Below, in pieces: positions 1 to 7,611 of a DNA stretch of 64,000 nt. The notes beneath the pieces are model-generated. The model worked only from the letters and a program-made list of their open reading frames with translations. It searched no databases and was not told where the DNA came from. Source of the DNA: a bacterium (GTDB lineage: Bacteria > Bacteroidota > Ignavibacteria > SZUA-365); the NCBI GenBank assembly GCA_020444325.1, contig JAHLLD010000005.1, positions 285,910 through 349,909 on the forward strand. The letters run 5' to 3'. Position 1 is the stretch's first letter. Each line of letters starts with the position of its first letter. Both the position numbers and the translations under genes were made by a program.

Positions 1-801
1 ATGGAGCAGCTCAATCAGACCGGGAATGAACTGATGGAGCTGGCGAAAAAGACTTTCGCCGTCAATCAGAAAATGGCCAAGCACCTCGGTCAGGCCATGA
101 AGAAGATGGAGCAGTCCATGAACAGCATGCAGAACCGCGATCAACGATCCGGCGGACAGCAGCAGGGCGGGGCCATGGCGGAACTTAACGAAGCAGCCAA
201 ACAGCTCGCGCAGGCCATGCAGAAATCCTCGCAGGGTGGCAGCTCGCAGGGCGGCTCACTTCTCCAGCAGCTCCGCCAGATGGCGCAGCAGCAGATGGAT
301 ATCAACGCGAACATGCCGACGCCGTCTTCGGGACAGAGTTCAATGCAGGAACGGCAGCAGATCCAGCGTCTCATGCAGCAGCAGGCCGCCGTGCAGAAAT
401 CACTGCAAGAGCTGAACGAAGAAGCCAAGCGCAGTGATGAAGGAAAGCGTCTCGCAGGCGATCTCGAACGTATCGCAGAAGAAATGCAGGAAGTCGTGCG
501 CGACATGCAGCAGAATAACGTCAATCCCAACACACGGCAGAAGCAGGAGCGCATCCTCTCTCGACTGCTTGACGCTTCACGCTCCATGCGTGAGAGGGAC
601 TGGGAGAAACGCCGTCGCTCGCGTGCGGGTGAAGATGTGGCGCGCCGCACGCCCGGACAGCTGTCTGACGAACTCACCGATCCCAGCGAAGCGATTCGCT
701 CAGATCTGCAGAAGGCAGTCAGCGAAGGCTACGCCCGCGATTACGAAGTGCTCATTCGCAAGTATTTCGAGAAACTCGAAAGCGTCATCACCGAAGAATA
801 A
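1..801 (+). CDS. C-terminal part of a coiled-coil protein (DUF4175-like), probably 5'-truncated by the window
   Basis: The frame is open from the first base to a TAA at 799-801, so the visible 266 residues are probably the tail of a longer protein; the ATG at base 1 may be an internal Met. The visible part is extremely rich in Gln, Met, Glu, Lys and Arg with long heptad-like stretches (for example QKMAKHLGQAMKKMEQSM), so it is very likely helical coiled coil. It ends in an acidic-basic segment (DYEVLIRKYFEKLE). Large membrane proteins annotated DUF4175 in Bacteroidota/Ignavibacteria relatives end in a comparable Q/M-rich coiled coil and a similar 'YxxLIRKYFxxL' tail; that link comes from memory of the family. 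Function is unknown. It is followed 23 nt downstream by the thiamine-binding protein gene on the same strand. Confidence 0.6.
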   Translation: MEQLNQTGNELMELAKKTFAVNQKMAKHLGQAMKKMEQSMNSMQNRDQRSGGQQQGGAMAELNEAAKQLAQAMQKSSQGGSSQGGSLLQQLRQMAQQQMDINANMPTPSSGQSSMQERQQIQRLMQQQAAVQKSLQELNEEAKRSDEGKRLAGDLERIAEEMQEVVRDMQQNNVNPNTRQKQERILSRLLDASRSMRERDWEKRRRSRAGEDVARRTPGQLSDELTDPSEAIRSDLQKAVSEGYARDYEVLIRKYFEKLESVITEE

Positions 802-824
802 TATCAGGAGCAGGCAGAGATAGC

Positions 825-1124
825 ATGCATATTATCGCCGATCTCATGATCGTCCCACTCGGCGTGGGCATCTCCGTTTCCCCCTACGTCGCAGCCTGCG
901 AGAAAATCCTCAAGGAAGCAGGACTGCAAACCCGCCTCCACGCCTACGGCACCAACATCGAAGGTGAATGGGACGATGTCTTCGCCGCCGTCAAGCGCTG
1001 CCACGAAGTCATCCACGAAATGGGCGCGCCCCGCGTCTCCTCCAGCATGAAATTCGGCACCCGCACCGACCGCATGCAAACCATGGAGGATAAGATTCGG
1101 AGTGTAGAGGATAAGCTGGAATAA
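825..1124 (+). CDS. MTH1187/YkoF-family thiamine-binding protein
   Basis: A 99-residue protein that matches the small single-domain MTH1187 (UPF0045) family over its whole length: a beta strand (IIADLMIVPLG), the conserved G-x-S-x-S-x-Y turn (GISVSPYVAA), a helix with E and K, then a strand (LHAYGTNIEGEWDDVF) and the terminal SSMKFGTRTD segment. Family members fold as a ferredoxin-like dimer or tetramer and bind thiamine or its pyrimidine moiety; they are cytosolic. The ATG at 825 is preceded by a purine-rich AGGAG at 807-811. It may be cotranscribed with the coiled-coil gene just upstream. No TPP riboswitch is visible, as the upstream gap is only 23 nt. Confidence 0.85.
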   Translation: MHIIADLMIVPLGVGISVSPYVAACEKILKEAGLQTRLHAYGTNIEGEWDDVFAAVKRCHEVIHEMGAPRVSSSMKFGTRTDRMQTMEDKIRSVEDKLE

Positions 1125-1234
1125 AGAGGAACGCAGATTTTCGCAAATGTACCGCAGATTTTCGCAGAGTAGACTTCAGTAAGTTTTACTCGGCGATAAT
1201 CTGCGTAAAATCACCAAAAATCTGCGTTCCTCTT
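1124..1234. repeat. Intergenic imperfect palindrome made of CGCAGATTTT words
   Basis: An 18-nt perfect inverted repeat (AAGAGGAACGCAGATTTT at 1124-1141, its complement at 1217-1234) brackets further partial copies of the word CGCAGATTTT inside. It lies between the convergent stops of the thiamine-binding gene and the D15 barrel gene, so it could also act as a bidirectional transcription stop. It resembles the element at 2359-2453 in construction. Confidence 0.75.
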
Positions 1235-1237
1235 CTC

Positions 1238-2287
1238 TTAGAACAACTGCCCGAAGTTCAGATAAAACCCCATGGCATCTGCACTGTAGCCGATGTCTGC
1301 GCGGGTGACGAAGGTGTCGAGGATGAGTCGGAGTCCGGCCACGGGGGTGAGCATCCAGCGGTTGCCTGTGAGGTCCTGGAAACTGTGGGCGACACTGCCA
1401 GCGTCCACGCCGACGATGCCTGCAAGACTGCGGTAGATGGGGAAGCGGAGTTCGCCATTTACAACAATGCTGTTGCGATCGAGGAAGCGGTCGCGCGGAA
1501 TGCCGCGGACGGTCGCGTTGCCCCCGATGGGCAGCATGTGCTGCACGGGAATATCACCCCCAAGCATCGATTGCATTCCCACACGCATTGCCGCGATGAC
1601 ACTGCGCCAGGAGGTGTAGTACTGTCCCCACACCCCGAGCCGTGTCCAGTCCTTCCCCAGTGGCGTGAGGGCAACCGCCTGTTCCATTTCCGCGGAGAGC
1701 ACCGTGCCCTGCGAAGGATTGAGTGTGCTGTTGCGCGTGTCATGCCGCAACTGCAGCGTCAGGGAAGTGAGATCCACGCTTGAGGAATTGCTCTCAAGCC
1801 CCTGCAGTCGGCTGCTGCTTTCCCAGCCGTAGGACCATGTGCGTTTGAAACGCAGCATCGCCTGTCCCACGATCTCGGGAGTAAAGCCCCGGCTGACGGC
1901 AGCGGTGAGTTCAAAGGGTTCGAGCGTATAGAATTCCCTGTCCTCAAAGCGCGCATCCGCACCCACCCCGAAGAAGCTGCTGTGTATCATCTTGTCGTAA
2001 TCGGCCACCACATCCAACGCAAAGGGATAGGCGATTCCCTGTCGCAATTCCGCATCGAAGGATGAATATCCCAGTCGCACCCAGCGCTCGCCCTTCGTGC
2101 TCATGAACAGCGTCACATCGAATGACTCCTCATTCCCCAGCGCATTGCGCAGCACGCCCTTGTATCCCGCCCCGAAACCCGTATCCGTATCATACATCAG
2201 AATGGGCAGATGATTGAATGCGCTTTCATGCTCCTGGGCAAACAGCGCAGCAGGCAGCAGCAGTATCAGAAGTATCCGGGCATACAT
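1238..2287 (-). CDS. BamA/D15-type outer-membrane beta-barrel protein
   Basis: The 349-residue product begins with a clear signal peptide (MYARILLILLLPAALFAQ). The body alternates amphipathic strands typical of an outer-membrane barrel. Near residues 255-285 it carries the hallmark of the Omp85/D15 surface-antigen barrel, GGNATVRGIPRDRF followed by NGELRFPI, equivalent to the VRGF...NxELRFPI motif of loop 6 and the next strand. It ends in Phe (LNFGQLF), as many barrel proteins do. No POTRA domains are present, so it is a barrel-only member such as those annotated 'BamA/TamA family outer membrane protein'. The substrate is unknown; I would not equate it with BamA itself. Confidence 0.75.
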   Translation of the reverse strand: MYARILLILLLPAALFAQEHESAFNHLPILMYDTDTGFGAGYKGVLRNALGNEESFDVTLFMSTKGERWVRLGYSSFDAELRQGIAYPFALDVVADYDKMIHSSFFGVGADARFEDREFYTLEPFELTAAVSRGFTPEIVGQAMLRFKRTWSYGWESSSRLQGLESNSSSVDLTSLTLQLRHDTRNSTLNPSQGTVLSAEMEQAVALTPLGKDWTRLGVWGQYYTSWRSVIAAMRVGMQSMLGGDIPVQHMLPIGGNATVRGIPRDRFLDRNSIVVNGELRFPIYRSLAGIVGVDAGSVAHSFQDLTGNRWMLTPVAGLRLILDTFVTRADIGYSADAMGFYLNFGQLF

Positions 2288-2358
2288 GGCATCCTCCAGT
2301 AGTTGGTGACAACATATGACCGGGGGAGGCGGGAGTTGTCATGGTGCTGTCAAAATGC

Positions 2359-2453
2359 AACCACAGATTTCACAGATTCGCACACAGATTCCACAAACGA
2401 TCTTGAAAAAGCATTCTGTGAAATCTGTGCCTGAATCTGTGCAATCTGTGGTT
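2359..2453. repeat. Intergenic imperfect palindrome made of CACAGATT words
   Basis: The left arm (2359-2392) holds three successive CACAGATT-type words and the right arm (2412-2453) holds their complements, AATCTGTG. The outermost 11 nt (AACCACAGATT at 2359-2369, complement at 2443-2453) pair perfectly and most of the following bases also pair. It sits between the divergent D15 barrel and glycosyltransferase genes. A single-arm relative occurs at 39985-40025. Confidence 0.75.
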
Positions 2454-2529
2454 ACCTTTCCCAATCTTGGAAATCGATGCATCCAGCGCTACTTTTACAT
2501 ACCAGTCTGTCGCACATGCGCGCAAGCCG

Positions 2530-3264
2530 ATGAAACTGCTCGTTACCATCCCTGTGTACAATGAAGAAAATGCCCTGCCGGTGAGCATCCCGACGCTGCA
2601 TGCGTTTCTGTCGGCGCATCTCAGCGAGTATGACTGGATGATTGAGATAGCGGACAATGCATCGATCGACAACACGCCGGATGTATCGCGCAAGCTGACG
2701 GAGGAATTCGCTCGCGTGCGCTATCTGCGGTTGGAGCAGAAAGGTCGTGGACGCGCACTGAAGAAATCCTGGATGGAATCGGATGCGGATATTGTCAGCT
2801 ACATGGATGTCGATCTGTCCACCAATCTTGATTCCTTTCCCCCGATGGTGAACGCGCTGGCGAAAGAGGGCTATGACATCGGCACCGGTTCCCGGCTGAT
2901 GAAGGGTGCGAACACCGAGCGCAGCTTCAAGCGCGAGTTCATCTCCCGCACATACAACCTCATGGTCAAGGCGATGTTCTTCACGCGCTTTTCCGATGCG
3001 CAGTGCGGCTTCAAAGCGGTGACGCGTGAAGTGGTCGACGTCTTCCTCCCGCATATCGAAGACAATGTCTGGTTCTTCGATTCCGAACTGCTGATCATCG
3101 GGGAAAAGTGCGGCTACCGTATTTTCGACGTGCCGGTGAAGTGGATCGAGGATCTCGATACCCGCGTGAAAATCGTGAAGACCGCGCTTGACGACATCAA
3201 GGGACTCCTTCGCGTTCGCCGCAAATTCTGGGCGGGCGACTACCGCAAGCTGAAAAAATCCTGA
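2530..3264 (+). CDS. Family 2 glycosyltransferase, polyprenyl-phosphate (DPM1/GtrB-like) type
   Basis: The protein starts directly with the GT-A Rossmann-like core (MKLLVTIPVYNEEN), so I place the start at the ATG at 2530; an in-frame ATG at 2467 would add 21 residues that do not look like part of the fold and overlap the palindromic element. Visible GT2 landmarks: IPVYNEE near residues 6-12, the nucleotide-binding D (NASIDNT), the DxD metal motif within SYMDVDLSTNLDSF (about residues 92-105), and a QCGFKAVTREV segment typical of dolichol/polyprenol-phosphate sugar transferases. The 244-residue length without C-terminal membrane helices fits a soluble or peripheral DPM1-like enzyme that transfers a sugar from a nucleotide donor to polyprenyl phosphate. 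The exact sugar is unknown. Confidence 0.8.
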   Translation: MKLLVTIPVYNEENALPVSIPTLHAFLSAHLSEYDWMIEIADNASIDNTPDVSRKLTEEFARVRYLRLEQKGRGRALKKSWMESDADIVSYMDVDLSTNLDSFPPMVNALAKEGYDIGTGSRLMKGANTERSFKREFISRTYNLMVKAMFFTRFSDAQCGFKAVTREVVDVFLPHIEDNVWFFDSELLIIGEKCGYRIFDVPVKWIEDLDTRVKIVKTALDDIKGLLRVRRKFWAGDYRKLKKS

Positions 3265-3286
3265 ACCTCCTCTCGGAATAGAATAC

Positions 3287-3313
3287 AAAAGGCGGTGTTA
3301 CACCGCCTTTTTT
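3287..3313 (+). terminator. Rho-independent terminator, bidirectional
   Basis: An 11-bp stem (AAAAGGCGGTG / CACCGCCTTTT) with a TTA loop runs into a T-tract (3308-3313). It closes the glycosyltransferase gene and, because the stem starts with AAAA, can also stop the convergent DUF5686 gene. Confidence 0.85.
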
Positions 3314-3347
3314 CATGTCATCATTTCCTCCTTGACAATACTTTAGC

Positions 3348-5816
3348 TCAGAGCAGTGCCGTCCCGATACCGATGTAGAAGTTCTCGCCGTCGCGGAAAT
3401 GGTTGAGGCGCCAGGCGAGGTCGAGGCGGAAGAAGGTGAAGATGTTGTCAATCGAGAAGCCCGCTTCCCAGAAGACGGGGCCCGTTTCGTGGACGCCGAC
3501 GGTTTGCAGGGCCGCGGTTTCGTCGGACATTTTGGTCCACCCGCCGTTCGCGAAGAGTTTGAGTGCCCAGCCGCTGTCTTTGAGCAGGGGGATTTGGGAG
3601 GCGCGGAACAGCCAATCCCGCAGATTGTGCTGAAGGTAGAGCGTCGCGCGGCGGTCGCCGCCGAATTCGCGAAAGCCGAGGGTGCGGAAGCGGTTCGGCC
3701 AGATCAGCCATTCCATCGATCCCTGCAGGTTGTACAGCAGCTGGGTCGGCAGGGCGTTGTCGGCGTAATTCGCGGTCAGGCGATACGAGGTCGATCCGTA
3801 CAGCCCCATATCGAAGCTTCCGCTCATGTATCCCCCCAGGGTGAGGATGTCCCACGTCGACCCCTGGATATCCGCCTGCATCCATCCCACGCTGAATATG
3901 GGCATGTGCTCAAGTGATCCGAAACGTGAGATCTTACCGGCGTTGTCGATCAGGTCGCGGTTGTCGAAACGCAGCGTGCCGCTGAGCGAGCGGACACTGC
4001 CTTCATTGATCGGGGGATTGGAACGGTAGGGTTCGTCCGTATTGAAAATGCTCCAGTCCCCCACGGTCATCGCGTTGTAATACCGCTCCTCGCCGTAGCG
4101 CAGTGACATCGGAAAAAGCAGGAAAGGATCGTAGGACGCGCTGACGCTCCAGCCGTCGGCATAGAAGTAGTCGCGGTAATCGTAGCGATCGAGCAGGTTG
4201 AACAGTGTGACCAGCATTTCCCCGGCGGGGTCGTTCCAGGCGTCGATGAATTCACGCTCGAAATGCCGCTCGGCGCCGATGCGCAGTTCGGGGGAATGCA
4301 GGAAAGTGAAATTCCCGCCGATGCGGTATTTCAGTCTCTCATCGTCGAAGCCGTATCCTGCCCCGGCATACAGGCTGCGCAGTGGAAGTTCCGGCATCGC
4401 GAGGCGCACAGTGCCGTCGAGCGCATGTCCCTCGACGCGATTGTAGCGGTAGAGTGAGAGAATGCCCGGGAAACTGAACTGCACATCGTCTGACCCGGTG
4501 GTGCCTCCGGAGATGAAATCGCCAAAGCCGACGGAGTATTTCGCCGAGTCGAGCTGCATCTTCACGGTATCGGCCTTGAGGTAGGCCAGCTTGTCTTCGC
4601 TGGTCTCCGGAATTTTCTGGTGTTCAACCCAGTATGTGCTGTCGCGTTCATCCGCTTCGGGCAGGACCTGGATGCGTGTGCGGTCGAAGAAGTCCTCGTT
4701 GATCTGTTCGTTGATGTGATAATCCTGAAGAACGGACAATCCCTCAATGTTTATCTGAATGTCTACCAGCGGAATGTCTATTCCCGCATCCACCACGACA
4801 TCGACCGGCATCCACAGGTCATCCTTGAAGCGCTGGAAATGCTGCTTGAAACCGATACCCCCGAAGAACGTTGGCATGGCGGCGTCGTTGACATCCAGAT
4901 CGACCATGGTCAGCGCGTAGCTGCTGTCGGCAATGTAAATGCTGCCTTCCAGTCCGGGATCATTTTCTCCGAGCGGATGGAAGTCAATCATGTAGAGCTT
5001 CGCATCGTCAAGCATCGTTTCACCGGTGAGGCGGTACGAGTAATAGTCCAGTCCCCAGTCGGAAATGGGTCCGGGAATCGGAGCGCCTTCGTTGAAATTG
5101 AATTCATCGCCATAGAAGTTGACGATGAAAAAGGCGCTGATCATGATGTTCCCCTGCGAGGGAATCATCGCGCTCTGCTTGCGCGCCTTGATGACTTCCT
5201 TGTAATTGTCTGGCTTGGCATACCAGGCTTCAGTCTGCGTTTCCATGAGGATGGGAAGAGGCATGGCGCTGCTGTCGGCTTCCGCGGCAGTGCTGTCTTC
5301 GCTGTTGTCGACGGTGGCTGAAACTACCAGCTTGTCTCCGGTATTCCGGGCCATGGCTTCGAGCGCACCCTTGACGTAGACGCGCAGTTTCGAGTGCGAT
5401 GTGAGACTGTAATTCTGCAGGCGCTCTGCGCGCTTCTCTTTCTCTTCGATGGCACGTCGAATGATGCGCAGGGCAGGATTGTCATCCGGTGAAAACTCCA
5501 CTGTCGGCATTTCTATGCTGCTCTGCGTGAGACCGAAATTCTGCGTCACGTCCCCGGGCAGCTGTACCTTCCGCGTGCTGCTCTGATATCCGATGTAGCT
5601 GACTACCAGCGTGTGTGATCCGGCGGGGAGAACCAGGGTGTAGCGTCCATTACGATCAGTCGTCGTCCCCGTGCTTCGTTCTTTCACCCACACGTTGGCA
5701 AACTGCAGTGCTTCACCGCTGGCGGCATCGGTGACGGTGCCGCTGATGCGCTGCTGGGCGTGGAGGAGAGGTGTGCTTATGAGAAGGAACAGAACGGAAA
5801 GGATGATGGATTTCAT
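3348..5816 (-). CDS. DUF5686 outer-membrane protein with carboxypeptidase-like regulatory domain
   Basis: The start at 5816 gives an 822-residue protein with a signal peptide (MKSIILSVLFLLISTPLLHA) followed at once by a carboxypeptidase-D regulatory-like domain (RISGTVTDAASGEAL ... YTLVLPAGSHTLVVSYIGYQ, residues about 22-110), the usual N-terminal module of TonB-linked outer-membrane proteins in Bacteroidota. The remainder is a long DUF5686-type region ending in beta-rich strands, including LLDRYDYRDYFYADG near residue 580 and a C-terminal barrel-like segment (WRLNHFRDGENFYIGIG). An upstream in-frame start at 5924 would place 36 non-signal residues ahead of the signal peptide. The protein at 27624-30086 is a full-length paralog. 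The role is probably in the envelope; no substrate can be read from the sequence. Confidence 0.8.
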   Translation of the reverse strand: MKSIILSVLFLLISTPLLHAQQRISGTVTDAASGEALQFANVWVKERSTGTTTDRNGRYTLVLPAGSHTLVVSYIGYQSSTRKVQLPGDVTQNFGLTQSSIEMPTVEFSPDDNPALRIIRRAIEEKEKRAERLQNYSLTSHSKLRVYVKGALEAMARNTGDKLVVSATVDNSEDSTAAEADSSAMPLPILMETQTEAWYAKPDNYKEVIKARKQSAMIPSQGNIMISAFFIVNFYGDEFNFNEGAPIPGPISDWGLDYYSYRLTGETMLDDAKLYMIDFHPLGENDPGLEGSIYIADSSYALTMVDLDVNDAAMPTFFGGIGFKQHFQRFKDDLWMPVDVVVDAGIDIPLVDIQINIEGLSVLQDYHINEQINEDFFDRTRIQVLPEADERDSTYWVEHQKIPETSEDKLAYLKADTVKMQLDSAKYSVGFGDFISGGTTGSDDVQFSFPGILSLYRYNRVEGHALDGTVRLAMPELPLRSLYAGAGYGFDDERLKYRIGGNFTFLHSPELRIGAERHFEREFIDAWNDPAGEMLVTLFNLLDRYDYRDYFYADGWSVSASYDPFLLFPMSLRYGEERYYNAMTVGDWSIFNTDEPYRSNPPINEGSVRSLSGTLRFDNRDLIDNAGKISRFGSLEHMPIFSVGWMQADIQGSTWDILTLGGYMSGSFDMGLYGSTSYRLTANYADNALPTQLLYNLQGSMEWLIWPNRFRTLGFREFGGDRRATLYLQHNLRDWLFRASQIPLLKDSGWALKLFANGGWTKMSDETAALQTVGVHETGPVFWEAGFSIDNIFTFFRLDLAWRLNHFRDGENFYIGIGTALL

Positions 5817-6060
5817 GGGGACCTTGTAGTATCCTGAAGACTGAACGGGTGTACGCTGTCGCCTTGTCGAGGTTGCGAAGAGGAATACGACAAATTCCGA
5901 TATTTTTCCCTCGGAATCCAGCATGAGAATGGCTCACGTATTTTTCACACGTTTTTCGGAACGCGGCAGTGTATTTTCCACGTTGATGGCTATGGTGCAC
6001 AAAAGCTGCTATTTGAAGCGCACCCGCAGCTGAAACAGTATGTCCCATGTTTCCGGATTC

Positions 6061-6846
6061 ATGATGAAAGGACTCCTCTTCCTCTTTCTTCTGCTCTCGA
6101 CCACAGTCTGCATGGCCCAGCCGGGCGGCGGCGGCGGCGCGCCCGCAACATCGATCGAAGCCGACCTGGAGAAAAGCGATGCCCTGTTTACCGGCGGAAA
6201 GTTTTCCGCATCACGCAGCATCCTCGATCGGCTCATGCGATCACATGGCAACGATGCGGAAGTGCTCTGGCGCATGGCGCAGCATATGATCAATGACGGC
6301 GACGGAACGCACGACCGTGAGAAGAAGGAAGCCCTGTACCGGAAATCCGTGAAGTACAGCGAGGATGCGGTGAAAGCGGACGGAAACAACGCGAATGTAC
6401 GCGCCTATCTCGCGGCGTCGTACGGAAGCTACGCGATGTTTGCCGGGGGTAAGGAGAAAGTCAAACTTGCGAACCAGATTCGCGATGAACTTGATCGCGC
6501 GCTGAAGCTGGATCCGGACAATCAGGTGGCGCTGACAATCTACGGTACCTGGCATCGTGAGGTGTCGGAAGTGAGCTGGATCGAGCGGCAACTCGCCAAC
6601 ATGTTTCTCGGTTCCATGCCGGAGGGAAGCATTGAGGAGTCCATCCGCTACTTCAAGGCCGCCATCCGCGTCGCACCGAAAGTGTTTCGTCATCGTTACG
6701 AACTCGCTTTGAGTTACATCGCGGCGGACAAGCTGCAGGAGGCCGCGGCGTCATTCCGTGCCGCGTTGAAATGTCCTACAAGCTGGAAATCAGACGACAG
6801 ACGGCGTCCCCGCATACGTGAATGGCTGAAGGACAACGACCTGTAA
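6061..6846 (+). CDS. Secreted tetratricopeptide-repeat protein
   Basis: The N-terminus (MMKGLLFLFLLLSTTVCMAQ) is a signal peptide followed by a Gly/Pro/Ala linker. The mature part shows helical TPR-like repeats: SDALFTGGKFSASRSILDRL, SVKYSEDAVKADGNNANVRAYLAASY, ELDRALKLDPDNQVALTIYGTWH and ESIRYFKAAIRVAPKVFRHRYELALSYI. The arrangement resembles the TPR domain of regulator-of-microtubule-dynamics-like proteins found in bacteria, a family likeness rather than a function. The start could equally be the next ATG at 6064. It is convergent with the methyltransferase gene, with 33 nt between the stops. Likely a periplasmic scaffold; partner unknown. Confidence 0.75.
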   Translation: MMKGLLFLFLLLSTTVCMAQPGGGGGAPATSIEADLEKSDALFTGGKFSASRSILDRLMRSHGNDAEVLWRMAQHMINDGDGTHDREKKEALYRKSVKYSEDAVKADGNNANVRAYLAASYGSYAMFAGGKEKVKLANQIRDELDRALKLDPDNQVALTIYGTWHREVSEVSWIERQLANMFLGSMPEGSIEESIRYFKAAIRVAPKVFRHRYELALSYIAADKLQEAAASFRAALKCPTSWKSDDRRRPRIREWLKDNDL

Positions 6847-6879
6847 GGAATTCGGGAAACGGGGAGAGGGTGTGGCAGT

Positions 6880-7611
6880 TCAACCTGCAAACGCAGGGGG
6901 AAGCGCGTTTGACCGGGAGATATCGTATACACTTATTTCCACGTCCCGACCATGCAGAGAGGTCTGGTGCGACTTCCGGCTGTAGTGGAAGCCCCGGGAT
7001 GTGAGTTCTTCGAAAAATGGAACGGCGATCATGCGGTTGGGCTCGGCGAGCAGCACCCTGCCGTCCTCTGTAAGCACCCGGTCGAGGAAATCAGCAAGGG
7101 GAGTAATGAAACGTTTTTCGTAGATAACATCCGCAGCGAGGATGAGCGGCCACTGTTCGCCGGGGGGCGAACGGAAGTCCATATGCACGATTTCGACAGG
7201 AGTCGCGGGATTGTTCTGCAACGTGTTGAGACGGGCGGCCAGACGTGCATGCGATTCAAAATCCGAACAGGTCACTACTCCGCCGAGCCGCGCGGCCACG
7301 ATGCCGGGCAGCGCGAGTCCGCAGCCGATTTCCAGGATGCGCATACCGCCGAGTTGCAGGGTGGTGGAGGTCAGTGTCTCCGCGAGTGCGACGGCGCTGT
7401 GCCAGAGCTCGGCCCAGTACGGAAGGCGTTCGTCCTCGCGAAATTCTTCTTCCGTTATGCGATCGATGAGCTGCTCGATATCTTCGGCGGTGGTCAGAAG
7501 GTAACGCTGACCACCGATTTCGATTTCGATATCCCGCAGCGGGAAGAACCGCGCGAGCTGCGCACGCAGCTCATCGACGGAGCTTCCTTCCGGCATACCG
7601 CTGGTGTTCAT
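6880..7611 (-). CDS. Class I SAM-dependent methyltransferase (lysine-methyltransferase-like, METTL21/PrmA type)
   Basis: The 243-residue protein has the class I methyltransferase signature: motif I ILEIGCGLALPGIVAARLG (about residues 93-111), an acidic residue ending strand 2 (VTCSDFE), and motif IV ILAADVIYEKRF (about residues 158-169). The preceding PYWAELWHSAVALAETL is characteristic of the METTL21/'methyltransferase 16' group and of related bacterial protein methyltransferases. The target is probably a protein lysine, which is inference. Its ATG overlaps the TAA of the upstream acyl-CoA synthetase gene by one base (TAATG at 7609-7613), so translation is probably coupled. Confidence 0.8.
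   Translation of the reverse strand: MNTSGMPEGSSVDELRAQLARFFPLRDIEIEIGGQRYLLTTAEDIEQLIDRITEEEFREDERLPYWAELWHSAVALAETLTSTTLQLGGMRILEIGCGLALPGIVAARLGGVVTCSDFESHARLAARLNTLQNNPATPVEIVHMDFRSPPGEQWPLILAADVIYEKRFITPLADFLDRVLTEDGRVLLAEPNRMIAVPFFEELTSRGFHYSRKSHQTSLHGRDVEISVYDISRSNALPPAFAG

Noticed and set aside
1..801. Treating the first gene as complete from the ATG at base 1
   Set aside because: The coiled-coil sequence begins abruptly with no domain boundary, and related proteins are much longer; the window edge is the simpler explanation.
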